64,000 nt of DNA from Stenopsyche tienmushanensis (Eukaryota; Arthropoda; Insecta; Trichoptera; Stenopsychidae). Below the pieces are notes generated by a model. The model saw nothing but the letters and a program-made list of their open reading frames with translations. It did not search any database and was not told the DNA's origin. Below, piece after piece: positions 11,951-23,905 of the stretch. The position numbers and the translations under genes were made by a program. The stretch covers positions 3,286,001 through 3,350,000 of the forward strand of contig WACJ01000126.1 of NCBI GenBank assembly GCA_008973525.1. The letters run 5' to 3'. The number at the start of each line of letters is the position of its first letter. The stretch's first letter is position 1.

Positions 11951-12162
11951 ATCCAGTGGTGTCAAGTCAGGAGACTGCGAGACCCACGGAATAGGGCCAC
12001 CAAAAGGGCGTCATAAAGATTTCTTTGTCTGGGAACGAGCCCTATTTTATGGCTCACACTGTCTCCTGATCTGACACCACTGGATTTTGTTGTTGTCTAG
12101 GAACGTGCCCTATTCCGTAGCTCGCATGGTTTTCATATCTGACACCACATGATTTCTTTGTC
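11951..12162. repeat. Inverted and tandem repeat built from LTR-end sequence
   Basis: Arms of 47 bp at 11,951-11,997 and 12,039-12,085 are inverted copies of each other (about 38 of 47 matching). A tandem repeat of about 66 bp overlaps the right arm: units 12,018-12,082 and 12,083-12,150, with the start of a third at 12,151-12,162 (GATTTCTTTGTC). Each unit ends in CTGACACCA, the reverse complement of the TGGTGTCAG primer-site start used by the LTR family. The block is therefore probably rearranged LTR-junction DNA. Confidence 0.7.
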
Positions 12163-14063
12163 AACAGATGTGCAAAAGAATTAATTTAAACGACAGAGGT
12201 GCCCATGAAAAAAATCTTAATTGAAGGAATAAGCGTCGCCTTTGCTAAAATGAAAGAAGAATGTTACTTTATACAGTTGAAATAAGGAAACGTTCCATAT
12301 GCTTAATACCCTGTATAGCTTGTAGAAAGAAAAAATGTACTAAAATTATTTATTTATTACTATTTATAATAAAAGCGTTAATAAAATAGCTTATTTAAAT
12401 TTCATCAAATCTATTCCCCAAGTATGTTCCATGGGCACATTTTTAATAAGAAAGATAAATCTGTCGGAATCTCCCAGGCGACGATTATTACGGTCATTCG
12501 GGATGTTATAGTGAACGTGTTACAATAATGATATTGGCACTCATGTGCCATATTAAGTTCCACGAGAGCACATTGGTTATACGGAAAAATAAAAATAAAT
12601 GCGAGCATAAAAAGAGGCACCAAAGTCATCTTAAGCCGACATAATCCAATAATCTTTCACTGCCTTTCATGAAAAATAAAGCTTTCAGCAATCGTCTTTG
12701 GATGCCATGACACGATATGAAACACTTAGCTCCCGAATAGCGGATTCAACAAACAAAAACCGAATGTATTTATGAAAAAATGCTGCATTGCGTTTCCGTG
12801 AATTCGCACACTAACTTTAAAAAAGAGTTCGTTGAGATATTGCCGAGATAAAAAATATGCGTACACGTTTGATAAGGTAATATTTCTTCCCAGTTGTAAA
12901 TTCGGCAAGGCGGGAATTTTTATTTTTATATTTATTTTTCATAAAGTGCGTTAAAAGTTTATTACGCATATTTTTCGTATACTTTTCAGACATTTCTGGT
13001 GAACGGCCTCGATTTTGCATGAATGTAAATTCCGCGCGTTGTATACACGTGCTCGTCAATTTGTCAACTTTTTTACGTTCGCCCTCATATCGATCACATT
13101 GAGCTTCTCGCTTTTTCTTCTTCTTCGGGCGTCTCTTCTCGGCTCGTATTCATTTTATTATTGTATATTGGTGTATAAAAAAGAAGTAGATTTGGCGCAA
13201 GTACACGGGGCTGAAATCCATTACGCCGGGGCTAAAAGGAAGAGTAGCATTATGGATTCAACCGGAAGGGGGTGAAAAAATTCCCGGTGCACTTAATGAG
13301 GAAAGTGCGTGTCGGAAAAGTAGTGACGTGAATCACGATATAAAATTGGGCCGAGTTATGAAAATTAGTTATTTATTCACGGTGGCTTCGAATGCGTAGA
13401 TTGAAAAGAGATCCACCTCCGACGATAATTAGCCTGGATATCCAAACGTAATCGTGTGTGGCAATGTTCTAAAATTTTACGCCGGCATCAGATAAAGGAA
13501 GCGACTTTGGTTTATAGCATCGCGAAGCCAGATATGGAATCATTAAAAACGCATTAATATTCTGTTTGGTTTTTCAAAATTCTGTGATATTTAAAAGCTT
13601 GTAAGTTTAAGGGCAAACATCATATTCGTATGCTCAATGCCATTCAAAATATTATACCAAATAGATATCGGCTTATTTTAATACAAAAAGCATCAATTTT
13701 GATTGAAACATGGATTGATTTGACCATATAAAGTATGGCTATTAAATAACGAGACTGTGTTGATGTAGATCGAATCATATGACGTAGGATAAAAATAAAT
13801 TGAAGATATCAAACTTAAAAATACACAAATTAAAAATCACAAATATATTACATTGTTACATATGAAGATTCGGAATTTCAGTAAATCAACGATCGACCGT
13901 GTTTGAGAAAATTTGGATCGTTGAACCGTTGAAACTAATTCATCTAAGCACCTACTTGCGAGGTAAGTGTTATTGTTGCACTTATATATCGCCGTCGTGC
14001 TTTAACCCCTAAAGAAGTACTATCCCAGGGTCTGGGACTCCCCTCCACTATTCAGAAAGATCG
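12163..14063. other. No supportable gene
   Basis: AT-rich with slightly GC-richer patches (about 12,970-13,480). Frames of up to 86 codons lack any recognisable domain or repeat partner. Confidence 0.45.
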
Positions 14064-14280
14064 CTATTGTACATTGAGCTCGGAGGCAGACAGAGACAGA
14101 AAGAGAACGTAGCGCAGTTCGGGAAACAGAGACGCAGAACTTCCCCGCATACATCGCACGATTGTATGTTAACCCAAATTTATCGACTAATAATGATTTC
14201 ATGTTTGTTATTTATTAACTTGAATAAATTACCAAAAATTGTGTGCTATCGACAGTGTTTATTTATTTAACTGCTTCCTG
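14064..14280 (+). repeat. Family D dispersed repeat (possible LTR)
   Basis: Shares with the copies near 25.6, 42.4 and 56.1 kb: GAGCTCGGAGGCAGACAGAG, ACATCGCACGATTG, AACCCAAATTTATCGA, CTAATAATGAT, TGTGTGCTATCGACAGTGTT and TATTTATTTA. The order is constant. No open frame spans the copies. An LTR or a non-coding element is plausible; the class is unproven. Confidence 0.6.
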
Positions 14281-14711
14281 TTAGTCGCTGCTCGTTGAAT
14301 GAGTCTTTGTCCGATTATCCTTACCTTCTAAAGCAGGAACAAGTTAATCGATTTATTGTGTATTGTTTATGTAAAAAATTGACGTGGTCTTGTATGTTAT
14401 CAGCAGTGATTATTTACAATTGACTCTGCCTCGAATTGAAGATTGCCTTACGCTGATAGGAGCTGACAGAAGATCGGTGTTAAGCGATTATGGCATCAAC
14501 GATTTCATCGATTTTAAATTTGATCACTCCTCAAAAAGTTAATAGGCAAGCTGAAGAAAATATCTGGGCAGCGATTCTTTAAATTCTTCAGTTTTTATTG
14601 TTTGAACCATTTTTAAATTAAACACTCTAATTTTCAATATTTTATCACATCCAGCTTATTCGCCAGATTTTTCGCTAATAGCTAATAGAACGCTTATTTG
14701 GTACGTCCTAA
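14281..14711. other. No supportable gene
   Basis: AT-rich spacer between a family D repeat and a pogo-like element. Nothing recognised. Confidence 0.4.
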
Positions 14712-14713
14712 TA

Positions 14714-14927
14714 CAGTCAACCCTCTTATAGCGTCTACTTCGTTTGCAGCATTTTTTACGAAAGCAACGGGTACAATATGTAAGATTAAAGCCCTCTCAC
14801 GCGTGTTAGCATCTTGCACTTGTTAACAAACTAAACAGATACAAATCTTGTATGGGTAACATTTATACTTTTTTTATATGTGCATAATTTTCTATAGCGT
14901 TTTGCTACAATATAGAAGAGTTTACTG
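14714..14927. mobile_element. Pogo-like MITE with TA target duplication
   Basis: A 214-bp element bounded by TA on both sides (14,712-14,713 and 14,928-14,929). Ends are CAGTCAACCCTCTTATAGCG and, read inward on the other strand, CAGTAAACTCTTCTATATTG. The CAGTnnAACC start with a TA duplication is typical of pogo/Tigger-type elements. The interior has no transposase, so the element is non-autonomous. Confidence 0.7.
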
Positions 14928-14929
14928 TA

Positions 14930-15371
14930 ATATGTAACTCATCTTTTAAAATGAGCCTTTCAGTCTATAAAACAAAGTTGAGATGACAGTCTGTGTATTG
15001 GGAAGAGTCCAAATGCAAAATCGTGTTAATAATTTTCTTTGCCGTTGAGGACGGATTTTCGAAAAAATGAATGAATAAATTATGTTTTTATTAGAAAGCT
15101 ATAAAAAAATTATACATATAAATATAATAAGTTTATAGATACAGGATAAAAATATGTTGCGAAAAAATTGAGTTTTAGGGTAGATTTTTCGTTAAAATGA
15201 ATTTAAATCGATAGTCTCGTTATTTAATAGCCACGCTTCGTATAAATAGTTTATACATAAAATAACTTTCCATTTACATTTTTAAATTATATATTTCATT
15301 TCAGGCAATAAGAAGCATTAAACATCCTAAATCATTAAAAATATTCTTGTATCTGACGAAATTTTAACAAT
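14930..15371. other. No supportable gene; AT-rich
   Basis: AT-rich DNA with no recognisable feature. Confidence 0.4.
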
Positions 15372-15905
15372 TTAGGGGGATATTCTAGTATAGAAACACA
15401 AGTTATGGACATTTTTCGTTCGATAAAAAAGAAACAAAAAACATTTTGACTATACACTTCTTTAGCAGTTATTTAATGATATTTCTAGAATACACAAAAA
15501 TAAATTTAAATAAAATTAAAATTAAAAATGTTATAGGCTGGTTAAGTACAAAGGGGGTAATAAAAAGGTTTGTGTCCTAATTGACACGATTTTAATTCTT
15601 ATAGTCATCTGAAATATAATTTTAAAAAATTGTCTTAATTACTAAAAATGTCGCTATAGCTTTTACACCATAGAAAAATAATTTTATTTTCGCAAAATGA
15701 CCACTGTTTAAATAGTATTTTTTTAAATAGTAAAAATTAATTTTTTGACATAAATCTGGCAGAAACGATAGAAAGTTATATATAAAAATATTTTTACTAA
15801 ATTTCAACTATATAACACTATTAAAATTTGAGATATCATGTCAACCGTGCTAAGTCTAAACTTTGAAAATATGTATAAAAAAATCGATTTTTTTCGACCA
15901 AAAGA
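15372..15905 (+). mobile_element. Family A element, 3'-truncated
   Basis: Left end GGGGGATATTCTAGTATAGA matches the family A terminus. It continues through ATAGGCTGGTTAAGTACAAA, GTGTCCTAATTGACACG, CATAAATCTGGCAGAAACGA and GAGATATCATGTCAACCGTG. The right inverted end is absent. Confidence 0.65.
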
Positions 15906-17280
15906 AAGAAAAACATAATTTGGCGGACAAGATTTATTTGGGGGTAGATTATTTGTTTTTGCAACTTATTTTTTTATATTACTTCAACTCAAAATATTTA
16001 GAAAGTCAATAATTTCCTAAAATAGAGCCATTTTATCACAACCCCCTTTTGCAGTTCTGGTAGTATTTCAAAACAAATTGGTCACCCCGTCCATAAAGCT
16101 TATCAAACCGATTTAAATTTACGTTTATTAATCCGTAAAAATATACACATGAAACGCCTTCGCGTAAACGTTCGCATAAACTCGACAATATTTTTCCATG
16201 AATGAAATTTCTTACGGCATTAGACCCCTAATATGACCCTAAAAAATCGAAACTTTTCGGCCAAACAATTCGTCGAGCATTTATTTCATTTCAGCAAATG
16301 TAAAAGATAATCCGTAAAATATCAATACAATCAAAAGCTTTCATTATTGTGCTTTGAGCTATGAAACAAATCAATGGATGTATTCATCGAATATGTTAAG
16401 CCATCTGTGCCGCGCTAATCCGATACGTACGTGTTAATCAACGAAGGCAACCGTCCGAGTTTCATTTTGATATCGAATAGAAATAACATGAAAATGAAGC
16501 ATTTCACTACGAATAAAAATGATTTAAAAAATTGATAAATAGGCGTCTTTTTACAATCCTACATATTTTTGTACGATGCGTATTGACATATTTACACGAT
16601 AGTTAAAAATTATAATAAAAATATTAGACTATATCTATATTATTCACGTAATCCTTAGCAATAAGCGTGGCAGCGTATTACTTACGAACAAACAGATTTT
16701 GAATTAATTTAATTTTAATTTATTAGATTATTATTTTGTACGCTAAAATTCCGTGTTATATTTGAATCGTCATCGTATGATGTATGCGACGAAGACAGAC
16801 ATCGTAGAAACGATTCTCCCTCTTTTTTCGTCGAGTCGGAGAAAGGTAAATGTTTCAATTTTCATAGCATTCAGATCAAATTACCCTACCATGTCTATAG
16901 AAGTTCTACTTGAAAAACAAAACCAAACTTCATGAATTTTGGAGTTAAAAAGGCGATAAAAAGGTTCCATGATAAAGCACAAGCATTTACACCATTTCTA
17001 AATGAATTCCGTTAAACGATAATAACTTTTGCACCAACCCAATATCATAACTCATGATTACATGCCATAATAAGCTCTATTGAGCAGCCGTTTATAAGTA
17101 ATACGGCTTAAATATGGCATGGATACGATTGCATTAGTACGAAGAGCATTGCGGAAATAAAGTCATAAATGTACGTAGCTAATAAAAAAATAATATTTGG
17201 AGCGAGAGCGGCTTTATTAAATATATCCAAAGTTTTATTCGCTACTTTCCTCGATATTTTATATGCACTAACAAAGTTTA
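15906..17280. other. No supportable gene; AT-rich
   Basis: Contains only a short family B terminus at about 16,741-16,775 (CTAAAATTCCGTGTTATATT). Otherwise AT-rich DNA with no recognisable gene. Confidence 0.45.
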
Positions 17281-18399
17281 CTTATACGGAGTGCCGTAAA
17301 AAAGCTCTCCGAGCATGAATCTGCCGTTGCCGGGATCACGTACTTCTCGGCATGATTTTTTTATTTGCACTTGCCAAAGTGAGGACGGGTCAGTGACGTA
17401 ATCTCACGCATGCAGCGGGAAGAAGTCCCGATGGAAGATCTTATGAAAAAGTTGATGCGACCGTGAAAGCCTTGTCGCGAGGTCTCAATTACCCTGCGGC
17501 ATCCCTACGTGCGGAATGAACTCGTATCTTCTTGCAAGTAAACATTTGTTCAATTCAGAGAAGGCGTCCTTTTGCCGGGACGTCTTCCCCGGCGAGAATT
17601 TCTCCCGGAGCAAGGAAAAAGTTTCGCCGTAAAAAATGGACAATTTGTACGTGTAGCCGTCGAGCGAGCCCGGAAGGCTGTATTATAAATTCATGGGGGA
17701 GGCGAACAGCCCGACTTCACTTGGACAGCTTTATTTCTTATTCCGCCGATGGAGGCTTCGAAGGCGGCCCCGCAATGCACGGGATTTGAGAGCCCCCCGC
17801 TTTCATGATTGTCAATGCTGAATCTTAAATGTCTTTTGGAAGGATGTCAAGTGTTGCCAATTTATGTGTCTTTATTTACCAATACAATTTCGCCCGGAAA
17901 TGTGCCGGGACATAGGCGAAATAAATAAAATTGGGAATACGTGAACGTATCGCATCCCGCGAATACATTTTCCCGGGAAAAATTGTGATTGAATTTGTAA
18001 CATTATTATATAGCGGGCTTCTGTGTGTTTGAAGCCCTCGTACGAAATCACTTAAAAGCATCAGAAACACATCCAATATTGCGTAATATTCGGGGCTCGA
18101 AAGCGACTCCGAAGCTACCATTTGGCCCGATATAAAATAAACGTTGGATTTCATCCACTATTCACACAATGGCTACCTGTAACTCTTTTATGTCTAAACT
18201 TGCGAATTCAAAGATAAAATTTGTAGCGGAGGAAAGAGGGTACACAAGTCATAAAGGAAATCCTGCAATATGACGGAATTCAAAACCTATTCTTAAAAGT
18301 TTTTTTTACAATCCAAGACAATCCTCGGAATAAAACAAACACTTGAATACAATTACCCAACGATTTTCATTGCATTTGCAAAAACATTTTTTTTCTCAT
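17281..18399. other. GC-richer unique stretch, no supportable gene
   Basis: Composition is clearly less AT-rich than its surroundings between about 17,290 and 17,800. The only open frames (85 codons on plus, 92 on minus) overlap no recognisable domain. No repeat partner exists in the window. It could be regulatory or exon-adjacent host sequence, but the sequence alone does not say. Confidence 0.4.
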
Positions 18400-18600
18400 G
18401 ATCACGCAGCGTGAGTGAAGTTTGTATATCAATAAATGAACCTTGACACTGTTGATAGCACACAATATTCAATATTCGTATATTTGTCTTCAGTTTTAGT
18501 AACAAAAACATGCATCTGTTGAAGCTTGAAATCGACAAATTTGGGCCTTCACTCGAGTCCGGACGCACATATGCGTGATTACTCATCAACGGGTTAACCT
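18400..18600 (-). repeat. Family D repeat, partial
   Basis: The reverse strand contains GAATATTGTGTGCTATCAAC and AGTG, matching the centre of family D. Flanking sequence is diverged. Confidence 0.45.
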
Positions 18601-18979
18601 CATAAATACCGAGTGCACAGATGGAAATTTAATTATTTAACATGATTTATGCAGATATCAGCAATATTAAATTTAAATATAATATTATTTAAAGGAAAAT
18701 TATCGACTAGTTATAAAAGATCAAATCTTGCAGGCATAGTAATTTCAAAAATTACTACACATTGCAAATTGGCTAATAATTTTGACGTGAGAAAGCTGTA
18801 CGTATGATGGGTGCCGCGTTTGCTCACAACGGAACAAAAACAACGTCGTGCGAATGTTTCTATCGAGTGTTTGGTGATGTTTCATGGTAATAAAGCCGAG
18901 TTTTTGCATCGATTCATAACCATAGATGAAACATGAGTCAAAAGAATAATTAATACATTGAACTAAAAGGGTAAAAAAA

Positions 18980-19100
18980 GGAATAATTGGCCACAAAGCC
19001 AATGTGCCCAACTAGTCCGTTTTTCGGACCGCTGACAGGATAAATGAGCGCCTTGCAATCGGACTCCATGCTTGAATATATCCACAGAACATGATGTGCG
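18980..19100 (+). repeat. LTR fragment related to the copy at 39.3-39.5 kb
   Basis: Shares ATTGGCCAC, TGTGCCCAACTAGTCCG, TCGGACCGCTGACA, GAGCGCCTTGCAATCGGAC, GCCATGC-like and TCCACA blocks in order with 39,352-39,470. No coding sequence. Confidence 0.6.
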
Positions 19101-19402
19101 TTCATAGAAGAAAAAAAACAATCAAAACAATATCAGTTTTTTGAGATGCGCATGCGATAGCTTTCATTGATTATCTACAAAAAGGAAAAACAATTAATGG
19201 CGAGTATTATGCGAACTTATTGCATGGTTTGAGTGATGAAATCAAGAAAATAAGGTCGCATTTGGCTAAATAGAAAGTGTTTCATTAAGGCAAAGTACCG
19301 TACGTCATTATCGCGGTTCGCCATATATTAAGCCCCTTCGGATTGTTTTCTTTTTCCGAACATGAAAAAAATGGTTCGGTAGTAAAATATTTGCCAATAA
19401 TA

Positions 19403-19712
19403 AAGAGGTGGACTCGGACAGAAAAACTCTCTTCTCTAAATAACTATTTATTCCACACGAGAGAGAAAGAGAGTGATCTGGCTGCAGGAGGGACGACCTT
19501 CCGCAGCCAAGGCTAACCGACGACTCTCCCGATTCCCGCCTCCTGCGCGTCACTACCCAAACGACAACGATGCACGCACAAGAAGCGATCCGTCGGTATG
19601 CTGATGCAATGTCTCCGTAGGGCCACAAGAGATGGCTCTGTTAAAATAATAAATTGCACCTGAAAAGAGACGGAAGATGTCGCTGTTAATCTGGCGAATT
19701 AAATCTGCTGTG
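19403..19712 (-). mobile_element. LTR copy, minus strand, both ends incomplete
   Basis: On the reverse strand it carries ATTCGCCAGATTAACAGCGA, GAGCCATCTCTTGTGG, GATCGCTTCTTGTGCGTG, GGTTAGCCTTGGCTGCGG and AATAAATAGTTATTTAGAGA in the order of the LTR family. The terminal TGTARCG and ACGTTACA ends are missing, so this is a truncated copy. Confidence 0.7.
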
Positions 19713-22199
19713 TTTCAATAAAAAAGTGTTTCGAATTAAAAAGAAGCTGTGTTGAGAAATAAACATATTATTTTCTATATATTTTTTTTGTAAGGTCAGA
19801 TACTTCTGAGACTATCCGACCTAACAAAGAAGTCATATAATATGAAAGCATTTGTCTTAAAAAAATAATATTGTACAAAATTACATTCCAGAAATAATTT
19901 TAATGTGATAGATGACGGTATTTTATCAAACATCATAATCATAAACTGATTAATATCATTAAAAAGAGACCCAACTGCGAGACTTCTTGATGAGCCCCTT
20001 CTTTAAGCACGATCAAGGCAATCTCAGCTCACAGCTCCCTCAATGGTGTCAGAACCAAAATCACATCATCGCTAAACCTGTTATTATCTATTATTATCAA
20101 GTAGTTAAATATTATATCATTTTATTGCCAAGATAATTTTATCCAAGCTGTAATATTAATTTATTTAATAAAATTATTTTATTTATTTATTTTTTTCAAA
20201 GCTGAAGTCAATTGAGCATATTGAGATCCTCTCTATTCATTGCAAGGATCAATGGGTCGGTTCTCACTATCAACCCCAATCATTTAGCCCTTGACCGCTT
20301 AAGTTGGTGGCCTCTCTTTGTGTGCTTGTCTTCGGCAGACACAACATCTGTAAAAATAGCATCAAATATTGACCTCCTCCCGAAACCCAACCGGTAACCA
20401 ACGATTTGTTTTATCAACCCATTGCGCAACATAATCAAGTCATTACGAAATATGAAAAACGTCCGTTAAACAGTATCTATTATGCATATCGTATGAATAT
20501 GGAACGGCCGAACGGAAGGGCTCAAATCAAAGTTTTATGGCGGTCGCATGTCGATTTGATGTAAATTCGGTAAAACCTGATTTGAATAAATAGAGCGGTT
20601 TATGGCGTTGATTGTAAAAACATTGAATATATGCCGGGCTGGCGGGCACACAACTGGCACGTTGCTAAAACATTGCGTGCCACTTCAGGCACCCGTGACG
20701 TGAGACCTCTAAACTCATACATATAATTGATATCGGGGCTTGAGCCCGGCTATAGCGCCCGGGGGCATTTATTTTAGGGCGCACAAGTGTCGACACCGAC
20801 AATTCCTCATAGCGGGCGACGTACAAAACTCTCGACCATTATTTTTAATTTTCATTAAAGGGAAGTTGTAAATGTACTTCCGACGTTAAAGGGTCCTTGT
20901 ATATACTGGGCATAATAAACCCCATGATGAAAATCCCGATAACGCAACAACATAATTATTCAATACCTGGAGCGGGATATAATGGACGCAGGACGGGAGT
21001 CGTTTCCCATGCATCATTTTTCATGTTGCAGTGCTAAAAGAGGTCAAGCAAAATGTATACAACTTGGATATAAAGGTCTTTGTCTTGAATAGCCAACAAC
21101 ATAATCTAACAAATTCCAAGGTTTACAACGCTCTTGGCAAATATCACATCGTGTGTTTGTATGAAGTAAAGATTTGAAACACTCAGGGGCTTTGTCTGTT
21201 ATTTTATTATTCTACAGCAACAACTACCTTCAATAATAAGCTATTCCATTAATATTTTGGCAGCTACGGTGTTTTTTGATGAGCTGAAGTTTATTTGCTG
21301 TCTCCTTCTCTCTTGTTTAACCACGCTAATGTGTGAGCAAGATGCACTACATCATTAAACACTGATACCCTGACGCACGGAATATTTGAAGTTTTCAATG
21401 GACCAACAGCAATCGTTAGCATTCCTCATTGGGTTCAAAATCGATTGCTATTATTGTGATCCTTTGAATTAAGTGGTTCCTAAAGAGGTCACAGTAAAAC
21501 TGTTGAATAGGTATGATCACATTATAATAATAACGATGAAGATAACAAATAAATTGATAAATTTAAATAAACCTAAACAATAATTTTGAATATACAATAT
21601 ACTTACATAAGATTTCGTTTCGAAATTATATTATTTTCAAAAGTATACACGACAAAGTATTTCTTCTGGGAAGTTGCACTATTACCACTTGCTCCCTGGC
21701 CTGGTGCCAGGAGACATGGGATCGGGGAATTACAGGAAACACTCGATCATCAATCGACCGGGCAGGGTGAGCTGTCGCGTAGCAAGCTCGATCTTACACT
21801 TTTTAATCCCGCTGCGCCCTCTCTGTGGAGGCGACATTGCCCGAGGGTGGAAAAGTTCTGATAATTTTGAACAAATACGGGGTAATATATACTAACTTTC
21901 ATGGAGAGGCGCAGTGATTACTTCACGTCAATTGTCGAGCAAATTTAACTGTGTATGCCATCCCTTCCCCCACTCAGCAAAATAACATGTAATTAAATTT
22001 TCTAATTAGTTTTCAGTAATCAGTAACTGCATACATATGCGCATTTATTCCCTCGGTGTCAGAACTTACAAATGGCGCCCTCTGTATCTTTACACTGCGC
22101 CTTCTTCAGATATGATCAAGAAACAGACATTATGGTTTAATCTGTGGATAAAATGATATGATTATTGAACATCATGCTTCACTTTAGTACATGTATCTG
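19713..22199. other. No supportable gene; one LTR-end relic
   Basis: At about 20,018-20,062 there is an LTR-end-like stretch followed by TGGTGTCAGAACC, matching the first 11 bases of the tRNA-Leu primer site. A GC-richer part at 21,676-21,870 contains CCCTCTCTGTGGAGGCGACA, weakly resembling an LTR block. The rest is AT-rich with no recognised gene. Confidence 0.45.
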
Positions 22200-22665
22200 A
22201 ACACACAAAAATGAGTTGTTATTTGAGTAAAGGCAGCTTGCTGTTGAAAATGCACGCTCAGCCTCCACACTCGTTGAAGATATCGTCTTCAGATATTTAA
22301 ATGCTAGTTCGAGTTGATGAACGCGTGAGCCCCCATTTTCGTATAACACCATCAATGTGACTGATAGAATTCCTTTCTGCTGAATCGCAAAATTACCGAT
22401 TCCCCAACAAATTATTTATTTCCGTCGCTGCAGATGAATACTTATATACTATAATACTTTGATGTGATTCTTAATTATATTACGGAAGAATACAAAAATT
22501 TTGAACCCCGTATCTATTATATTTCATATCGATATTCCCATTATTAGAGCCAAAGTGTAGTAAATACATCACCGGTAAGGAAAGGTTAATATAACAATTT
22601 GAAAAGCATATATGTAAGCTCGCCAATTAGTAGTTACGCCACTGTTTCCAAGCGTCCAGATTTCG
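22200..22665 (-). pseudogene. hAT transposon relic, inverted copy
   Basis: On the minus strand the copy starts at 22,644 with CAGTGGCGTAACTACTAATT, the hAT-type terminus of the relic at 11,388. It proceeds through the same 5' non-coding block and then reads ISSTSVEAERAFSTASCL around 22,230-22,290. That corresponds to the SS..SERxFS part of the hAT C-terminal dimerisation domain. It keeps about 100 bases that the 11.4-kb copy has lost. Most of the transposase is missing, so it is inactive. Confidence 0.75.
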
Positions 22666-23231
22666 GTGGGAATGTCTCAATTTAGTAGCTTTCATCATGC
22701 TGATAAGGTATACGATTACTGTTAAATAAATTTTCAATCCTGAATTTTTCGGAATTACGTTTGCTAGATCTCGGGATCAGGGTTCCCAGAATTGGATTCC
22801 TTATTCAGATCTACAGCAAAAAATCGAGAATTTATCGCAAAGACTGGGATCCCAATCGGTTACAAATAGTCTGGATGTTATGGAGTAGGATGGATACCAC
22901 ACATCTCGACCGAACACAACAAAAGTGAGGAGCGAAACACTTGATATGTGATTTGTTGACTGTTGTTGGTAACAGTGTTAATGTTAGCAACAAACTTAAC
23001 GTTTGCGAAAATAAAAAGACAGGGTTACCGTGCAAGTCTGTCAATTTACATTTGAAGGAGTAGATACTCGGCTAATAACGCCACTCCAGAACAGTCAAGT
23101 GGGAATAACAAAATTGTTCAACGATAAGAATGATACTCATATCCTAATTATCAAAACAAACGCCTATTATCAAGACAACACGAACAATCGAATTTCGACT
23201 TCTAGACACTTATTCTGTTCTTAAACCTAGT
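22666..23231. other. No supportable gene
   Basis: Contains GATCCC-rich sequence near 22,760-22,855 like that after the other hAT relic, so it may be its subterminal region. Nothing coding. Confidence 0.4.
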
Positions 23232-23420
23232 TCATAACAAAGTGACTTTATACATTTATATTTTTATTATCACATCAATTTTATTTTGATTGTACATAGC
23301 ACTCGATAATTTAAAAAAAATGTGCATCCCGTTCTGCACCTAATTCCCAACGAGCATTTAAACGTGTATGGGTGCCTTTACAACACGACATTGTACCGGT
23401 ATATGAGTGTATGATAAGAT
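23232..23420 (+). repeat. Family C dispersed repeat
   Basis: About 190 bp matching 63,430-63,660 in the same orientation: TAACAAAGTGACTTTATACA, CAATTTTATTTTGATTGTAC, GCATCCCGTTCTGCACC, CATTTAAACGTGTATGGGTG, CCTTTACAACACGAC. No open frame is conserved between the two copies. It directly abuts a family A element. Confidence 0.7.
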
Positions 23421-23444
23421 GCGTTGGGAATTTTATACTAAATA

Positions 23445-23905
23445 CGCGAATACTTTTCAATATCCCTAATATTGATATTTTCAGAATATACAAAAAAAAT
23501 CGATATATAGGCTGGTATAGTGGGGGGCATAAAAAGGGTGTGTCCTGGTTGAGACTATCAGCTTTTTTTCGCAAAATGGCGACTGTTAAAACACTAATTT
23601 TTTGTCTTTGTTTTTTTTCATATTTTTTAAATAGTTTTATAAAAATTTGACATAAATCTGGTAGGAGCAATATAAGGTTATATAAAAATATTTTTATTAA
23701 ATTTGAAGTAAATCAATTAATTAGAACTTGAGATATCATGTCAACCGTGTTGAAAAAAGTAGGATCATTCTTGTGGGATCGAATTATTTGTCGAGTCTCT
23801 AAAATAGCTATAACTCCGTAAATAATTGGAATTTTGAAAATTCTATAAAAGATGTATTCTTAAAGATTTAAGCTTTGAAAATATGTAAAAATAAATACAC
23901 TTAAA
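23445..23905 (+). mobile_element. Family A element, partial
   Basis: Contains the ordered family A blocks ATAGGCTGGTATAG, GTGTCCTGGTTGAGAC, GACATAAATCTGGTAGGAGC, ATATCATGTCAACCGTGTTG, AATAGCTATAACTCCG and AATAATTGGAATTTTG. Terminal inverted repeats are not visible. Confidence 0.65.
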
